Assembly: GCA_019055375.1 (NCBI GenBank)
Contig: JAHQIW010005527.1
Coordinates: forward strand, 1-64,000
Direction of reading: 5' to 3'
Origin: Parelaphostrongylus tenuis
Taxonomy: Eukaryota; Nematoda; Chromadorea; Rhabditida; Metastrongylidae
DNA length: 64,000 bases
Part shown: positions 22,501-33,784 of the stretch, one piece after another
Numbering within the stretch: position 1 is the stretch's first letter
How the letters are laid out: each line of letters starts with the position of its first letter
Notes under the pieces: generated by a model
Seen by the model: only the letters and a program-made list of their open reading frames with translations
The model's database searches: none
What the model was told of the DNA's origin: nothing
Position numbers and translations under genes: made by a program

Positions 22501-23530
22501 GAGTGCAACTCTTGCGTTTTGAGAACAACTTCAGTTGAGTTCTACAGCAACTGTTTTTTGGCGATCTTCACAGCCGCCACATTGAGGCGAATCGAGTGCC
22601 CAACGACTGCTGGAATGAAATAGTGCTCTAATCTGCCTTTTCGTAATGACCACCAACCATGCTGAAATGACCTGACGCTTACTGCACAGTAACTCACACA
22701 AAATGACTCTGTCAACCATTCCTGTGATAATGAACTCTGATAAAACGATTTTATAAAAGGCTAGGTTGAAATCCGCGAAGTACTGCACTAAAGAGTATGT
22801 TGCATAATCTGCAGCAAAACTGCCCCCCTGCAGCAAATTAGTTAAAACAACGCGAGACTGCTATTTTACGGCGTTGTTTTATTTTTGCTTCATTTCTGTA
22901 CAAAAAAAACATATTGTAGCTGACGGTGCTTTCGAATTCTCGTTCGCCAAAAGACAAAACAGATTTGTTACGTTCCGAGTCAGAGTATTCTTGCTAACAC
23001 AGCAGAATTGAAATGAACCTCTACTTCCTTCCACTATAATTGCCAGTTTAATTAAACTGAGATTCAAAAATATCCACTACTCCTTGCTTGCAGAAATGTG
23101 AAAAAAGGATTTTCTGAAAAAAACATGCCTAAGCCGCCGTTTTCCGAAAGTAAATATGTGAGCTGACTAATAGATTCTTTCACTTCTAATTTCCAAGCTA
23201 ATGGAATAATAATGAACGGCCACTGATATTAGTAGACACCTCTTCGATCGCTCTAACAGTTGAAGCCATGAAATGACATAGCCAATACTATGCCGTTTGT
23301 TTCTATACAACAAGCAAAGGTATTCACTTTAGAACATCGTTTTGGAAATCGCTCAAATACATAAAAGCTTAGATTTGTGGACAATATAACCAAGCAATGA
23401 CTTTTCCTGTCGTCAGAGAAATTCATTTGAACTGTAAAACCATATCGGCCTGCCGTGGTAATCAAAAGGATACCTACTGTCTGACATAAGAGAAATCGCA
23501 TGATATGATACCTACTGTCTGACATAAGAG
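19531..23530. other. Gene-poor stretch between the PLE pair and paralogue 2
   Basis: It holds no recognisable gene. Minus-strand frames at 22043-22444 (133 codons, hydrophilic with an NxS/T-rich first half) and 22531-22836 (101 codons) are the longest but match nothing I know and have no linked exons. The segment near 21115-21180 (GTGCTGTAACATTCAAATAAAATC) belongs to a dispersed repeat also seen near 37131 and 38817. A 38 bp tandem duplication starts at 23469. Confidence 0.4.
22043..22444 (-). CDS. Unassigned open frame, possible exon
   Basis: This 133-codon minus-strand frame begins MMVFTTSVTMKWSEGRSK and continues hydrophilic with several N-glycosylation-like sites and scattered cysteines. 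I recognise no domain. There is no clear neighbouring exon or signal peptide. It is kept because its length is above background for this AT-rich window. Confidence 0.15.
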   Translation of the reverse strand: MMVFTTSVTMKWSEGRSKAIDRSFYIYFSGNTQFSQNSYDDGQFNSTLSREMISVEAFQSSGEVDMSVLIMTNYCNFEISKNHFPSHFYLAYLSRFTCHQTVLHGPTAVNFFKRWPVVAVLYFKSTSSERLNS

Positions 23531-23544
23531 AAATTGCATGATAT
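23469..23544 (+). repeat. Two-copy tandem repeat, 38 bp period
   Basis: GATACCTACTGTCTGACATA is repeated exactly at 23469 and 23507, followed in both by AGAGAAAT(C/T)GCATGATAT. The two copies differ at one base, so the duplication is recent. Confidence 0.9.
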
Positions 23545-23840
23545 CTAATGCTCAGTTTATTTCTGAAACATTTAAGAGATACGGCATGGGGGGTCAAAAT
23601 GATTGCTCAGCTTACGAAAAAACTGCATTTTGTATTATTCAGGTGGCGCTTTTCGAACACATGAGGGAAAGAGACATCCTACCGAAGAGTTTGCGGTCAT
23701 TAACGAATGAAATGCGATTTCAGTACTCTTTAAGTGCGATGACTAAATTTTTGCATCGTTTGCATATCGTGAAAAAATTGCGAGTAATCGATAGCGTTTC
23801 ACAAACATCCACCTTGATGAGAAACTTGGAGCGTTTGTAA
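23538..23840 (+). CDS. Unassigned open frame upstream of paralogue 2
   Basis: This 100-codon frame has a TATTATTCAG acceptor-like site at about 23632-23641, after which it reads VALFEHMRERDILPKSLRSL and on to a stop at 23840. The stretch EHMRERDILPKSLRSLTNEM weakly resembles EMMKAKLMPKRLIELAHSQK in the frame at 46643-47002, which lies in the corresponding position upstream of paralogue 3. If real, it could be the last exon of a gene duplicated together with the secreted-protein family. Function is unknown. Confidence 0.2.
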   Translation: MISNAQFISETFKRYGMGGQNDCSAYEKTAFCIIQVALFEHMRERDILPKSLRSLTNEMRFQYSLSAMTKFLHRLHIVKKLRVIDSVSQTSTLMRNLERL

Positions 23841-24660
23841 ATGCTACGAAAAATACCTCAGCTGAGTCTTACGCCACTCGTGTTCCTTCCAATATCCACT
23901 TTGCTTTCTCATCATGCACTGCCAATGCTATACAAAGTAGCGTCCTTGTCTCTTACAAGGCTTAATGACTTAGTTTAATTCCTTTTTTCTGCGACCAATC
24001 CAAATACGGTTTCCTTTTTGCTCCTTCATATTGACGAATTCTGATGTCATCTCACTCCTAGTCCTTTTGAAAGCTTCGGAAATTATGTAGAAAAGCGCAA
24101 TAAGTGTGTTGAAGTCAAGGAGAGTAACAAAACCATCAAATACTATTTCTGATTCTTGGGAATTAATTAAAAGGAAGTCATAAGAAATCCATAAGTTGTG
24201 CTCCGTTTTCGTTAATGAATATCTCTTTTTTGATTTTTCATGCAAAAAACATTTCTGGCGCTGGCGGTTTTTCGTTGACGGATGCTTTATCTTTGAGAAA
24301 GTCGAACTTTTAATAGTCAATATCGGAATGGGGAATGAAAAGCGGAATCCAAATCATGTCTTCAAAAAAGCACAGTTTGTCACAATACTTGTTTTCAAAG
24401 TTTTCGTTCCAAATCAAACAAGTTAGGAAAACCCTAGAGCTGCAGGGAAGTCCAAAGTGCTGGGCAGACTGCTATTTTGCTGATGTTACTAACCCATGAA
24501 GCGTGAGTCTACTAAATCAAGCGATAGTCTATGAAAAGATCCTTAACAAAAAATGGAAAAAGCTCTTTCCATTTGGAGTTACAGTCATCTCTATGCCTAG
24601 ATTTTGGAAGCCATAAACGAAAATGCACGATTTTCGATCGGTCCAATAATTATTCTGCTG

Positions 24661-26783
24661 GTAAATACATTTCGACGGTGCTTGGATGTGGAATTATGCC
24701 TAAAGTTCAAGGAATGATTAACAAGCTTGTTATGGTTTTATAGTTTTTTCTATCATTGACGGAAGTTCGATAAATACAAAATGAATCTATGTGGTAGATT
24801 CATCAGCATTCAAAATTTTCGTTATCCAAAGCTTTCTAATGACAGAAAATTTGGTAGAAAAATTTCACCCGTTATTGAATGTCCGGAGTGGAGTCTGCAA
24901 GCACCAAGATATTTCCATTTTTATCCTATTGTGTGAAGAGCAACTCAGTGAATTCTCCACGCTTTAGGATTCGTTAGCGTACCATATCTCCCTTCCTACC
25001 TTTCCGGACCATCGGAATCATGTGATCTGCTGAGGTCGCTTGACATGTGGAAATTCAAGCACGGTTAAAGGCTACTCGCCCTCGTTGTTCTACGCCAGTG
25101 CACCTAGCATCGGAACCCCATACTGCCTTAAGTAATCACCAAATTCTGTTGCATACGTTGGGAGAATGGATAACCATGTCAAGTCGAAAAATTGCGTCGG
25201 AGGGTCAGATACTTCTCCACCCGCTTCACGCATCTTCGATACGCTTAAATGCGTGTCTCTCTCGTTTCTTCTGCTCAACTCTATAGAGACTAGGTCGTGT
25301 ATCATGTTGCTTCGCAACTAATAGACCCGATTTGACATCATTTTGGAGATATTCATTTCGCTGGAGAGTGAATGGAACATTCAAAAACCAATTGCTTCTC
25401 ATAGCAGTGACTTTCCTTAGAGCTGGAGACCAATCTATCCAGACGGCCTTGTCATATCTATCAATATCCGTTTCTACTGACTGATGCTTGTATTATGAAG
25501 ACATCGATGTCATTAGCTAAGCAAAGATGGCGAGTTTGTCGACCAGGGAAAAGTGATTAACATGGGCCGCATTCGTCTGTAATACGAATCAAAGAACGAA
25601 AATTGGCTCAACAAAATTTGATTTAATATTCTGATCAAATTATTTAGTAGAAAAAAATCACGTTGCAGCGAGGTCCAGTCCGTTCACAGTCAGCGGGTTT
25701 TCTTTACCTGTAGCAATGGTTTACACTGGAGATTCTGGTGTTTCTGCACAAGTACCTGGTATTGCGAGAGACATTGGAAGTGTTCGGACATTTGTACAAC
25801 GTCTTGTGATGCGAACTGTAAGTCGGTTTTTTATTCATTTCGATTTGGTTCAAAGTCTTTTCAATAGACTTTTCAGGCTAGTATGAGATCTTACTACTCA
25901 GGTATTTGATGTTCTCGAACATCAAGCTCGTAGTGCACTAATACCTGATTCTATAATCTTGACCATTCTGGGTCAACCGACTGTTAACATCACCTACGAA
26001 CCAATGGAATGCCCTGCAGTTGCTATTACTTTGAAGGAAAGGGGTGAGTGTTCATTAATCGTTGTTTATTTAAAACATTCCAAAGAAATATATTACAGAA
26101 ATTAGAGGGTCGGAAGTGCTCTTGTTATCGTTCAAAAAAAGCATACAATTCCTAGATACTAAATAGAAAATATCCCAAAATGTCGAAAAAGTAAGCAAAA
26201 TCGTTCTGAAATCAAGTTCTTAAAATCGACGAGATTTTGAACAAGTTTATGTCATATCTTTTTCTGGAAAGCATATAGTGTATATTCATAGTATTCAATG
26301 TGTCAGGTGACTTTTATAAAGACGATTAGTAGGAAATAAAATCTCAAAAATTTTACTCCAGTTATTAATTTTTTGTAGTAGAAGAAGGTTCCTCTATGAG
26401 TCTCCAAGTTTTTTTTTGCAGTGCAAATGGCACGGGGAATGACTCCACCGCGCTGCATCGTTGTCGGAAACACGGTGACGGGGATCTGTATTGGTGACGC
26501 GACCGGTGGAACGTGTGATAAGCCAATGGACATGAAAGTGGTTATCACGCCTGTAAACACAAATTACACATCATTTGCGGGAACTCTTTCGGTTTGAACA
26601 GTTCTGTTCTTCTTACAACTCGGTTTTTGCTAAAAAAAATCTCTGTAGATCACAAATATCGTCATGGCAAATTGGTCGAGGCAGATGTGGTTAGATGTAG
26701 TGAACAGAGCGCTTCAAATGCTGGCCTTGGGTCCTTTTGGATCGAATTTCTTTTCGGCAAGTGCCACTGTCGGCGAAAACTGA
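24661..26783 (+). pseudogene. Secreted-protein family paralogue 2 (exons 2-5 intact, exon 1 decayed)
   Basis: Exon 1 is recognisable only as ISTVLGCGIMPKVQG (about 24667-24711); its donor is GA instead of GT and no start codon with signal peptide remains in frame. Intron 1 contains an antisense RTE fragment (25047-25560). Exons 2-5 are clean: 25669-25817 (FTVSGFSLPVAMVYTGDSG...MRT|GTAAGT), 25902-26043 (VFDVLEHQARSALI...NITYEPMEC, donor G|GTGAGT), 26422-26591 (CIVVGNTVTGICIGDATGG...TSFAGTLS|GTTTGA) and 26649-26783 (ITNIVMANWSRQMWLDVVNR...SNFFSASATVGEN, stop TGA). Lengths 149, 142, 170 and 135 give phases 1-0-1-0, identical to paralogue 3. A poly(A) signal is at 26842-26847. Exons 2-5 show no inactivating change, so an alternative first exon remains possible. 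Confidence 0.75.
25047..25560 (-). mobile_element. RTE 3'-half relic inside intron 1 of paralogue 2
   Basis: The minus strand carries a decayed copy of the RTE C-terminal region. TTTCTTCTGCTCAACTC followed by GACTAGGTCGTGTATCATGTTG (25263-25306) matches TTTCCTCCTGCTCAACTC...GCTAGGTCGTTCATCATGTTG in the RTE relic at 8410-9488. The flanking 25100-25560 region follows in order with heavy divergence. It is older than the other RTE fragments. Confidence 0.75.
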
Positions 26784-26849
26784 AATTTCCTATGATATAC
26801 TTGATAAGCATTTTTTGACCGGTGTTTATTGTATCAACGTCAATAAATT

Positions 26850-29230
26850 GGTAGGTCACATGGGTGCTAATTTGTCAGTGCAGTGGATCACTTGAAAGCA
26901 TGTATGTTGAATTTGCATTTAGTGCTGTCTTCGAAATATAACTGAAAAATTTGCATATGCAAAAACTCAGAAAGAACTCTTCTCTACTTGTCAACCCAAA
27001 AAGTCCTCATCATTCTCTAACTACTGGCGATTAACTAACTGCAACTAGCAAAATGGCAAAAATAACAAGATCTGGAACACGGAACTTGATTGAGATCTAT
27101 TATGGCAACTTCTTTGTTGCTACTTTATCATTCCTTTAGCTTACAACGCCAGACCGACAAACTGACCTTTGGGTACAATGTTCATTAACCACTTCAAAGT
27201 AGTGCCCTCCTGCTCTCTTTGTCGTTTCACTCAGGCGCTCCACTGGTTAAGCAATCGCCACTTTGAATCTACTCGTTCAACGATTGGTGTGATAACTAAC
27301 ATGCTGCTGTCTCTATTTAAGGTCGCAAAGTTGTTGTTGTGTATTGTTTTGCTACGTAGAACTTCACTGTTATGACACGAGATCACTTTCCACAGTGGCG
27401 GAACACATCGCAATATGGTATGCGTTGTCCACCACCAAGAGCAAGATATCCAATATTTATTCACCAATCACAGCCCCGATGCAGGTTAACATGGTACAGC
27501 TGATCCTTTGACCTTTGTGTACCAACATGCCTGCTGAATAGAGCCCGTGGTGCAAACCTTTACGAGGCACATTAAAAAACATTCCGCGCTCCGCCGCACG
27601 GTAGTGTCCCTTCGCCAGCCTGACCGTATACGGTTACTGCATAATCATTTAATCGATGCCACCACATATACTGCATTCTTGTTACTTTTGGTTACATTTT
27701 TGTTGTTGTCTTTCACTCTTATTACACAATACTAATCATAACCAGTTCATCGTATCGTCGCCTCGTCACACAGCATATTGTCACACAACGCTCTCTGCCA
27801 CAGTCGCACTCATTTCTTACTGTTCGTACCTTTTGAGTATGGAAAATAATCGTTCATTTCTATTGCATAACATTGTATAACCTCTCGTCATTATTATACA
27901 TATTATTCCTACAATATTACCACTATAATGTTTACAAGTTGTTCGCTACGGAGTACTCAATTGCTCTTTTTGAAAAGCTAATTAACGCTTTTGTAGTACA
28001 GTCAATTAACTTTTTCACGCCGGCCATTGATAAGAGGTGCGCGACAGTCGGTGCGGTCGACTTCATGATTGGAGCACGTAATTTTCACAATGTTATGACT
28101 GTTTAATGAATTCAGACCTTTCTCAATAAAAAAAAATTTTATGATAGCAGAGGTTGGAATTCAAAAGGGACACTTCGAAAAGGCTATTCATAGTTTGAAA
28201 AAACCGAAACAATCACAAAGTAATGAGATGTTCGTCAGAAATGGAAATTTCACTGCACATTGCAATATTCATTTCATCGATAATTAGGAGGGACTTTCTA
28301 TTACTACTGCACTTTAGGAGCTGAAACTTCTATAGAGTTGCGGAGAGGTTCGTACTATTGTCTTATGTGTATAAGCCTAAATATCCCCTTATACTCAATT
28401 ACGAATATTATTCATGACTGCAACATGGAAGCAACGCCGATGCTTTTTTTAAAAGCTCGAATTTTTATAGGAAAAAGTCGCATCCATGCAAAAAAAGTCA
28501 TGTTTCGAAGTATCATTGGACAATCCTAGGCCACTTTATATATTCAGTCATATTTCAATAATGATTATCTTTCCTTTTTTATGTCATCAGCGATTCACCT
28601 TTGTTCTCTGCCACATATAAATAATAGTCAAATAATCCACTATTTTCATTCTGCACTTCTGTAATCGGATATTGCGACGCAAATCTTCCAGTTTTGAAAT
28701 CTTTCAAATCAATACACAATTGAAAATTTCACACTGCTTTTAAATTAGAAAATAGTGAATGGTTTATGAAGAACGACGATGTTCACCATGCAAATAACAC
28801 TCACCGAAAACTTCCAACATTCGAATTATTAGTGTCTTTAACAAGCTGGAACCTGCCAGCTATAAAAACATTTTATTTGATCGTTCTAGGAATGCGAGTA
28901 CTTTCTTATATACTTATTCTTTGCTGAGAAATTTATTATCGCGAGTCTTCCCACTCAATATGCATATGAATTTTACCTGACCCACGTGTTTCTTTTTTGT
29001 TGAGCGCTCTCAAGACGATTACTTGTACTTTGTTAAACTCCAAATTCTCCAGATATCTTCACTCTGGCCATCTGCACCCTGTTGTACCTCCGTGCAACAG
29101 TAATTTATTGTTTCGTGGCAAAAGTTTGCTTATAATCAAAATTCTACTATATCATACCAAGATAATTCGCAGTGAAGTTGAAGTTACTCATTCTAAATGC
29201 GAAATGTTTTATTTTTTCTGTAAGTAAAAC
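26850..29230. other. Gene-poor stretch downstream of paralogue 2
   Basis: Only short frames are present. The composition is AT-rich with T-rich runs around 27660-27940. I see no domains, repeats or RNA genes that I can support. Confidence 0.4.
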
Positions 29231-29234
29231 GCAG

Positions 29235-31130
29235 TGTGAAATAATTGTCCAGGTTCTATCAGTCTTCCTTAGGATGAGTCGAGTGAAGAGTTTACAGAGG
29301 CGGATAGCAAGCGGATTGGACGATGATTTCCTATGTCGTGAACGTCTTCTTTTTTGAACAACAGCACGGTCTTGCTGGTTTTCAACTGAATGGGAGCCTT
29401 GCATTCTGACAGGTAGCGAGTGAAGAGCCGAGCCAAGGTGTTGATGAGATGGCGGTGGGCTCTTCAGGTGTTCTGGTCTAATCCTGTCTGGACCGGGTGT
29501 TGTTCTGTTTTTCACCGACGATATAGCATATCGGATTTTGAAAGGGAGGACCGGTGGGACAACATATTCGTCCTCTTTCAATTTATATGACGGTAAAACG
29601 ACAAGGTTAGCGAAGAAATCCAACTAGTATTGGTGGATGATTTTCTCCATAGCCCTTCTGGAAGGTGTAAGTGTCCTGTTATGGTATCGGAGTGCAATCA
29701 TCTTTGTCTTGTAGTTGGCGAAGTCTTACTGGGCTTTGCAAATGCTTTTTCCAGCTTCTGCAGTTCTGCCATAACTGCTGCTCGTCTATCTTTGAGGTCT
29801 TCTTTGATCGCTCTTCTGCAGCGTTTCGCAAGTTCGGATGTAAGGTTTCGATTGCCTGTATTGCGATTCCACGTTGACGTATCAGCTCGAGTGTTTACGG
29901 AGACAAGCGTTTCTTCGTGACCTTAGGTTTTTCGGCTTCCATCGCACTAACGTGAAGATATTAACGAGTTGATCTTATTCTTTGTCAATGTTGTCGACAA
30001 CGATATCTTCCCAGGAGCTGACTAATGATTAGAATACATCCCAGTTTATAATAGTTCTAAGGCTTCGTTGTTTAAATTTAGCTGCTTTCTCTCCTCTCCG
30101 CGAAAAACGGAACGTTGAGCGAAGGAGGCGATGGTCTGATCCCGTGTAAAACTTAGGAACAACAGCGACAGCGATCGGGCAAAATCTTCGATTTACTAAG
30201 ATGTGGACTATTTCGTTATGGTACTTTCCATTGGGAGACTCTTACGTCCATCGCTCAGAGTGAGGCTTTTGGAATTGTGAGCTACCATGGATGGTTTGGG
30301 TCGTCATGATGAACTCAGATAACCTCTCAACCTGCTCATTTCATTCCAGTTCGTTTGTCTCAATGTGACGTTCTTCAAACGTTCTTCTAAGTCCACTTTT
30401 TGCATTGAATCTCCCACAATGACCTTGATGAATGTATGATCTTCTCTGAAGAATTTTTCGAGGTTCATATAGAACGCTTCGACTCCGTCTTCGTCATAGC
30501 TTGATGTTGATGCGTAAGCAACAAAGATTGTTAAAGCCGGCATAGAACCACGTCTTGCAACCGTAATCGTCCGATACGAGTTGTTAGTTGTTCAAACGAA
30601 TCGATGTTCACGGTTCTCCAGTGCCATAAACAGCGTGAAAAGGATGGTGCCTTCTTGTCTCAGCCAGGCCAATGACGTCGTACCTTGTCGTTCTTGCTTG
30701 AATCAATAGATCTTCTACAGCGGATTCGTGAGCAAGGGTTCTTGCATTATTGGTACAGATCGTCATTTCAGCCCATTTCGATCTTGACAGCCTGGTTTGG
30801 TCATGAGATTTTGAGGTGGAAGAGAGAAAAACTCGGTGAATGGGTACAGGTAATCAACGTCGTTCGAATCGATTTTCACTAGGTCAACGAGAAGCTACAA
30901 CTCCACATCCAGATCGATTTGTGCCAACTATGCTCATCATCTTCTGGGACCGGACCGGGGCCGATTCACTGGGACTTGCTTTCACCCAAGGCGACTATCA
31001 TTGCAAAGCGCTACAGTGAGCATCGGAGCCGCTGCGAAAGCCCTTTCACGTCGTCGTCGCTGAATCTTATTTGCTTTAAAACTAGGCGAGGTTGCATGCC
31101 GCCAGGTTGGCAAAGAGGAAGTTGACCGAA
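29235..31130 (-). mobile_element. RTE relic: endonuclease to start of RT (minus strand)
   Basis: Read leftward from about 31130. N-terminal text includes RLVLKQIRFSDDDVKGLSQR (about 31090-31030). The endonuclease follows: NARTLAHESAVEDLLIQARTT-like text near 30760-30680, YDVIGLAETR just after, MPALTIFVAYASTSSYDEDG at 30543-30484 and FFREDHTFIKVIVGDSMQK near 30460-30400, where the family has a catalytic GDFN. A linker spans 30300-29640. RT entry text SVKNRTTPGPDRIRPEHLK lies near 29515-29460, and LCKLFTRLILRKTDRTW ends about 29250. Frameshifts and stops are frequent. The 3' end of the element (RT core) is missing, unlike a normal 5' truncation, so the copy was later rearranged. Confidence 0.85.
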
Positions 31131-32374
31131 TTGGGTTGGGATCTCCTGAATCGTCCTACGCATTGTCATGGCTTGTCAACATTTAAGTATCATAGCTTTC
31201 CCGTCACTGGAATACTTCCGGAAAAAGAAGAAGTTATAAGACATCAATCATATGCTCGAGGAGTAAAGCCTCTTTTGAATTCAAAAATGACGAGTTTTCT
31301 ATTAGCGCGGTATTGACTTGTTGCCTGAGAGATAGTAGAAATGTGCTCAGGCTAACGAAGCTTATTGAGAATAGTGTTTATAAGCAATTCTGATTAATTC
31401 TGGTCAAAATGCTTGGTGTTTATCTCTTCAGTGCCAAGTAATGCGAAGACTTAATATTTATGAACAGAAAAACCTATAAAATCGTACGTAACGACTCACA
31501 GTCGCTGATCTTAGTAAATCACCCTCAGCTCCAGAACACGTGAATTTGCAAAGTAAGGGTAGCCAATGCTCCGTTTTGTAAGTATTAGATGACAAAAAAG
31601 CTCTCAGTTCCGTTTTTTTATCAAACATCGTTATAATTGATCAGTATTCCTTCCTAAACCGCGATGACCCATGTCTAGTGTGGAAGCATTAGGTGTCCCT
31701 TGGCCGTGAGTAAGGTAAATCACCTCTTTAGATAAAGAATCATCTCTAATGCTGCCATTTTATATTCTACCCCAATCGCGTTGAAAAGCTGCGATCTTAT
31801 CCATAACCTCACTACCTCTCAATGCTTCTTTCAAAATTATCACTTTTTTCGTTGATAATTCATGCTGTATGTTCTAATTAGTATTAGCTAACACAAGCAA
31901 ATGAGCAAAGGTAGTTGCCTTATAGCGTTTACCAAAAGAATATTTTATGAGTGCATTAGAGACTCATTGTTAACAATAACATTTTCCCACAGCATGATTT
32001 CTTTTCTGCGTCGCAACAGTGGCCAGCCTTCTTATTCGAGCAGTGAGGGAGCTATCAAATGTCTAACAGAAAAAAACATTGAATGGTTATCATATGGCTT
32101 ACCATTCTCTCCTGTATTTACGAATACGAAAGTGGTTACTTTTTTCGAATATCACTGATTTACATGAAACTGTAGCCTGCAACTGGTGGAAAACCGAGTT
32201 TCTGCTGCAATCACAAATTTAAATTTGAAACACAATGATACCAGATGATCCCAAGATCGAACAACTGTTCAAAAAATTAACCTATGAAATAGTAATGTGC
32301 ACTTGACATTCAATGGACAACTCGAAAGACCGACTTTCTTGAATTAATAATATAAAACTTTGCAAATGAGAAGA
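31131..32374. other. Spacer; no gene seen
   Basis: The short frames here (for example 31901-32158 plus) have no recognisable domains. No repeats were identified. Confidence 0.4.
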
Positions 32375-32478
32375 AAAGCTTAGAAAACTAAACTTCATTT
32401 GAAGCTTCACAAGGTTGGTATCCTTTTCCCCAGTCGATTGCTTTTCTTTCCGGTCGATGGGCTCTCGCGTTTGTTTGT

Positions 32479-32514
32479 GACTGACATTTCGGCGGACACG
32501 CCTTCTTCAGAGCC
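32479..32514 (-). ncRNA. Penelope-type minimal hammerhead-like motif
   Basis: On the minus strand: stem I GGCU/AGUC, CUGAAGA, stem II GGCG-UGUC-CGCC with four perfect pairs, GAAA, U and triplet GUC. There is an unpaired A between the first core strand and stem II, as in other motifs of this kind here. Stem III would be nearly absent in a monomer, so cleavage would need a dimer. Confidence 0.6.
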
Positions 32515-32579
32515 TGAACGTATTATTCGTTGTAGCATTATTTATATGACTATATGCTGTAAGGGAAAAGAAGAGAATA

Positions 32580-32668
32580 AATTGAAAATCTACGGTGTTG
32601 AATGTAGTATTGTAAGGAGAGGTTTTCCCTGGATCAGTTATCGCTTATCAACACCGTAGATTTTCAAT
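32580..32668. repeat. Perfect inner inverted repeat
   Basis: Two 21 bp arms containing GAAAATCTACGGTGTTG and its reverse complement are separated by about 47 bp. They can form a stable hairpin inside the larger foldback at 32375-33170. Confidence 0.85.
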
Positions 32669-32689
32669 TTCTTCTTCCCTTTTTCCAGC

Positions 32690-33000
32690 ATAAAGGATAA
32701 AGGCTAAAGCTCTCGGCGTTGATCAATCCCTGAGGGATGCGCCATGCATTCGACTTCAATTTTTAAGTTCGTTTGAAGTGATTGAATGCACATCTGGCCT
32801 TTACAATGACTCGCGGAGGCCTCCCGCTGAACCGAGTCAGTGCTGCTTATCCTCCCAGACAAGTCTGAGACCTGTCTGGTACCAATTTACCAACCCCGGA
32901 GGGATGGATGGCTTGGTGAGCCATGAGCGCGAGATCGAACCAGTTACCTCGTGTGCGACGCAGGGCACCTCTAACCACTGCGCCACATGCGCTCTTTTCC
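32690..33000 (-). repeat. tRNA-derived SINE, family 1, near full length
   Basis: The 5' tRNA-like head lies at 33000-32917 on the minus strand: GCGCATGTGGCGCAGTGG, then GTTAGAGGTGCCC, and box B GGTTCGATC. The body continues through ACAGGTCTCAGACTTGTCTGG to a tail at CGCATCCCTCAGGGATTG. A diverged full copy is at 51632-51936 in the same orientation, and a head fragment is at 40930-41035 on the plus strand. It is not a tRNA gene because the T-arm and acceptor do not close. Confidence 0.75.
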
Positions 33001-33044
33001 AGCATATAGTCATATAAATAAAGCTACAACGAATAATACGTTCA

Positions 33045-33080
33045 GGCTCTGAAGAAAGCGTATTCACCGAAATGTCAGCC
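33045..33080 (+). ncRNA. Penelope-type hammerhead-like motif, decayed
   Basis: GGCU, CUGAAGA, a weak stem II (AGCG...CACC), GAAA, U, GUC and AGCC are present. Stem I pairs perfectly (GGCU/AGCC) but stem II has lost pairs that are intact in the mirror arm at 32479-32514. Confidence 0.45.
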
Positions 33081-33784
33081 ACAAGCAAACGCGAAAACCC
33101 ATTGACCGGAAAGAAGAACAATCGATTGGGAAAAAGATACCAACCTCGTGAAGCTTCAAATGAAGATTAGTTTTCTAGGCTGTTTTTCTCATTTTCAAAG
33201 ATTCAATGAGCAGTTTCGTAAAGGCACTGTTTGAAACTCGCTGACTCTGTACACGCTTGTACTAGAAGCGCAATAAATATACTGTAAGGTAAGTAATCGT
33301 CTTTCGGCAATTCATATATTGCGATGCAAAAGTGCTACACGGAATGTATCACAAAGCGAAACTGCTACATCACAAAACTGCTTCAAGGAGGAAATATTGA
33401 GACACGAATCGGCTTATTCAGCTTTCACCAGGGTGTGCATAAAACTCATAACCACACCAGTGATTCTGCAGCTTCAAAAGTACTTTCGATTTGACATTAG
33501 CTAAGCAAACAGAACGAGAATTAATATGTATCAAGTCAGAGTATTTGCCAACTTACAAAACCTAAAAGAATTATCCAGCTTAATATACTGCCTTGATCAC
33601 TGCTGTAATATCACTTACCCAGTGGAAGAGATATTTCCAGAATGATTCCACCTTGAATTAGGTGCTTTTGCAAGTAAAGAGTTCTTTGAAATTCATTGGC
33701 CAAGCCACTCCTTGTTGTGAAGTAGTTTTATCAAGTGGAACAAATTCTATATGTACCCACTGACAAAAATGTTAGGATTATACC

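Larger units (their letters stand above)
32375..33170. mobile_element. PLE-end foldback with nested hairpin and SINE
   Basis: Inverted arms of about 180 bp run from GAAGCTTCACAAGGTTGGTATC (left, about 32400) to GATACCAACCTCGTGAAGCTTC (right, about 33137-33160). Each contains a hammerhead-like CUGAAGA motif, minus at 32479-32514 and plus at 33045-33080, and the AATAATACGTTCAGG block. Between the arms are a second, perfect inverted repeat (32580-32600 against 32648-32668, AATCTACGGTGTTG / CAACACCGTAGATT) and a tRNA-derived SINE (32690-33000). The arms look like two Penelope-type 3' ends in opposite orientation. It has no coding capacity. Confidence 0.7.

Noticed and set aside
22531..22836. Minus-strand 101-codon open frame
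   Set aside because: No motif, no splice partners and ordinary chance length for this AT-rich sequence.
32917..33000. Possible tRNA gene on the minus strand
   Set aside because: A partial acceptor (GAGCGCA/CGCGCTC) and D-arm are present, but the T-arm does not close and the body continues as a 300 bp repeat with a second copy at 51.6-51.9 kb.
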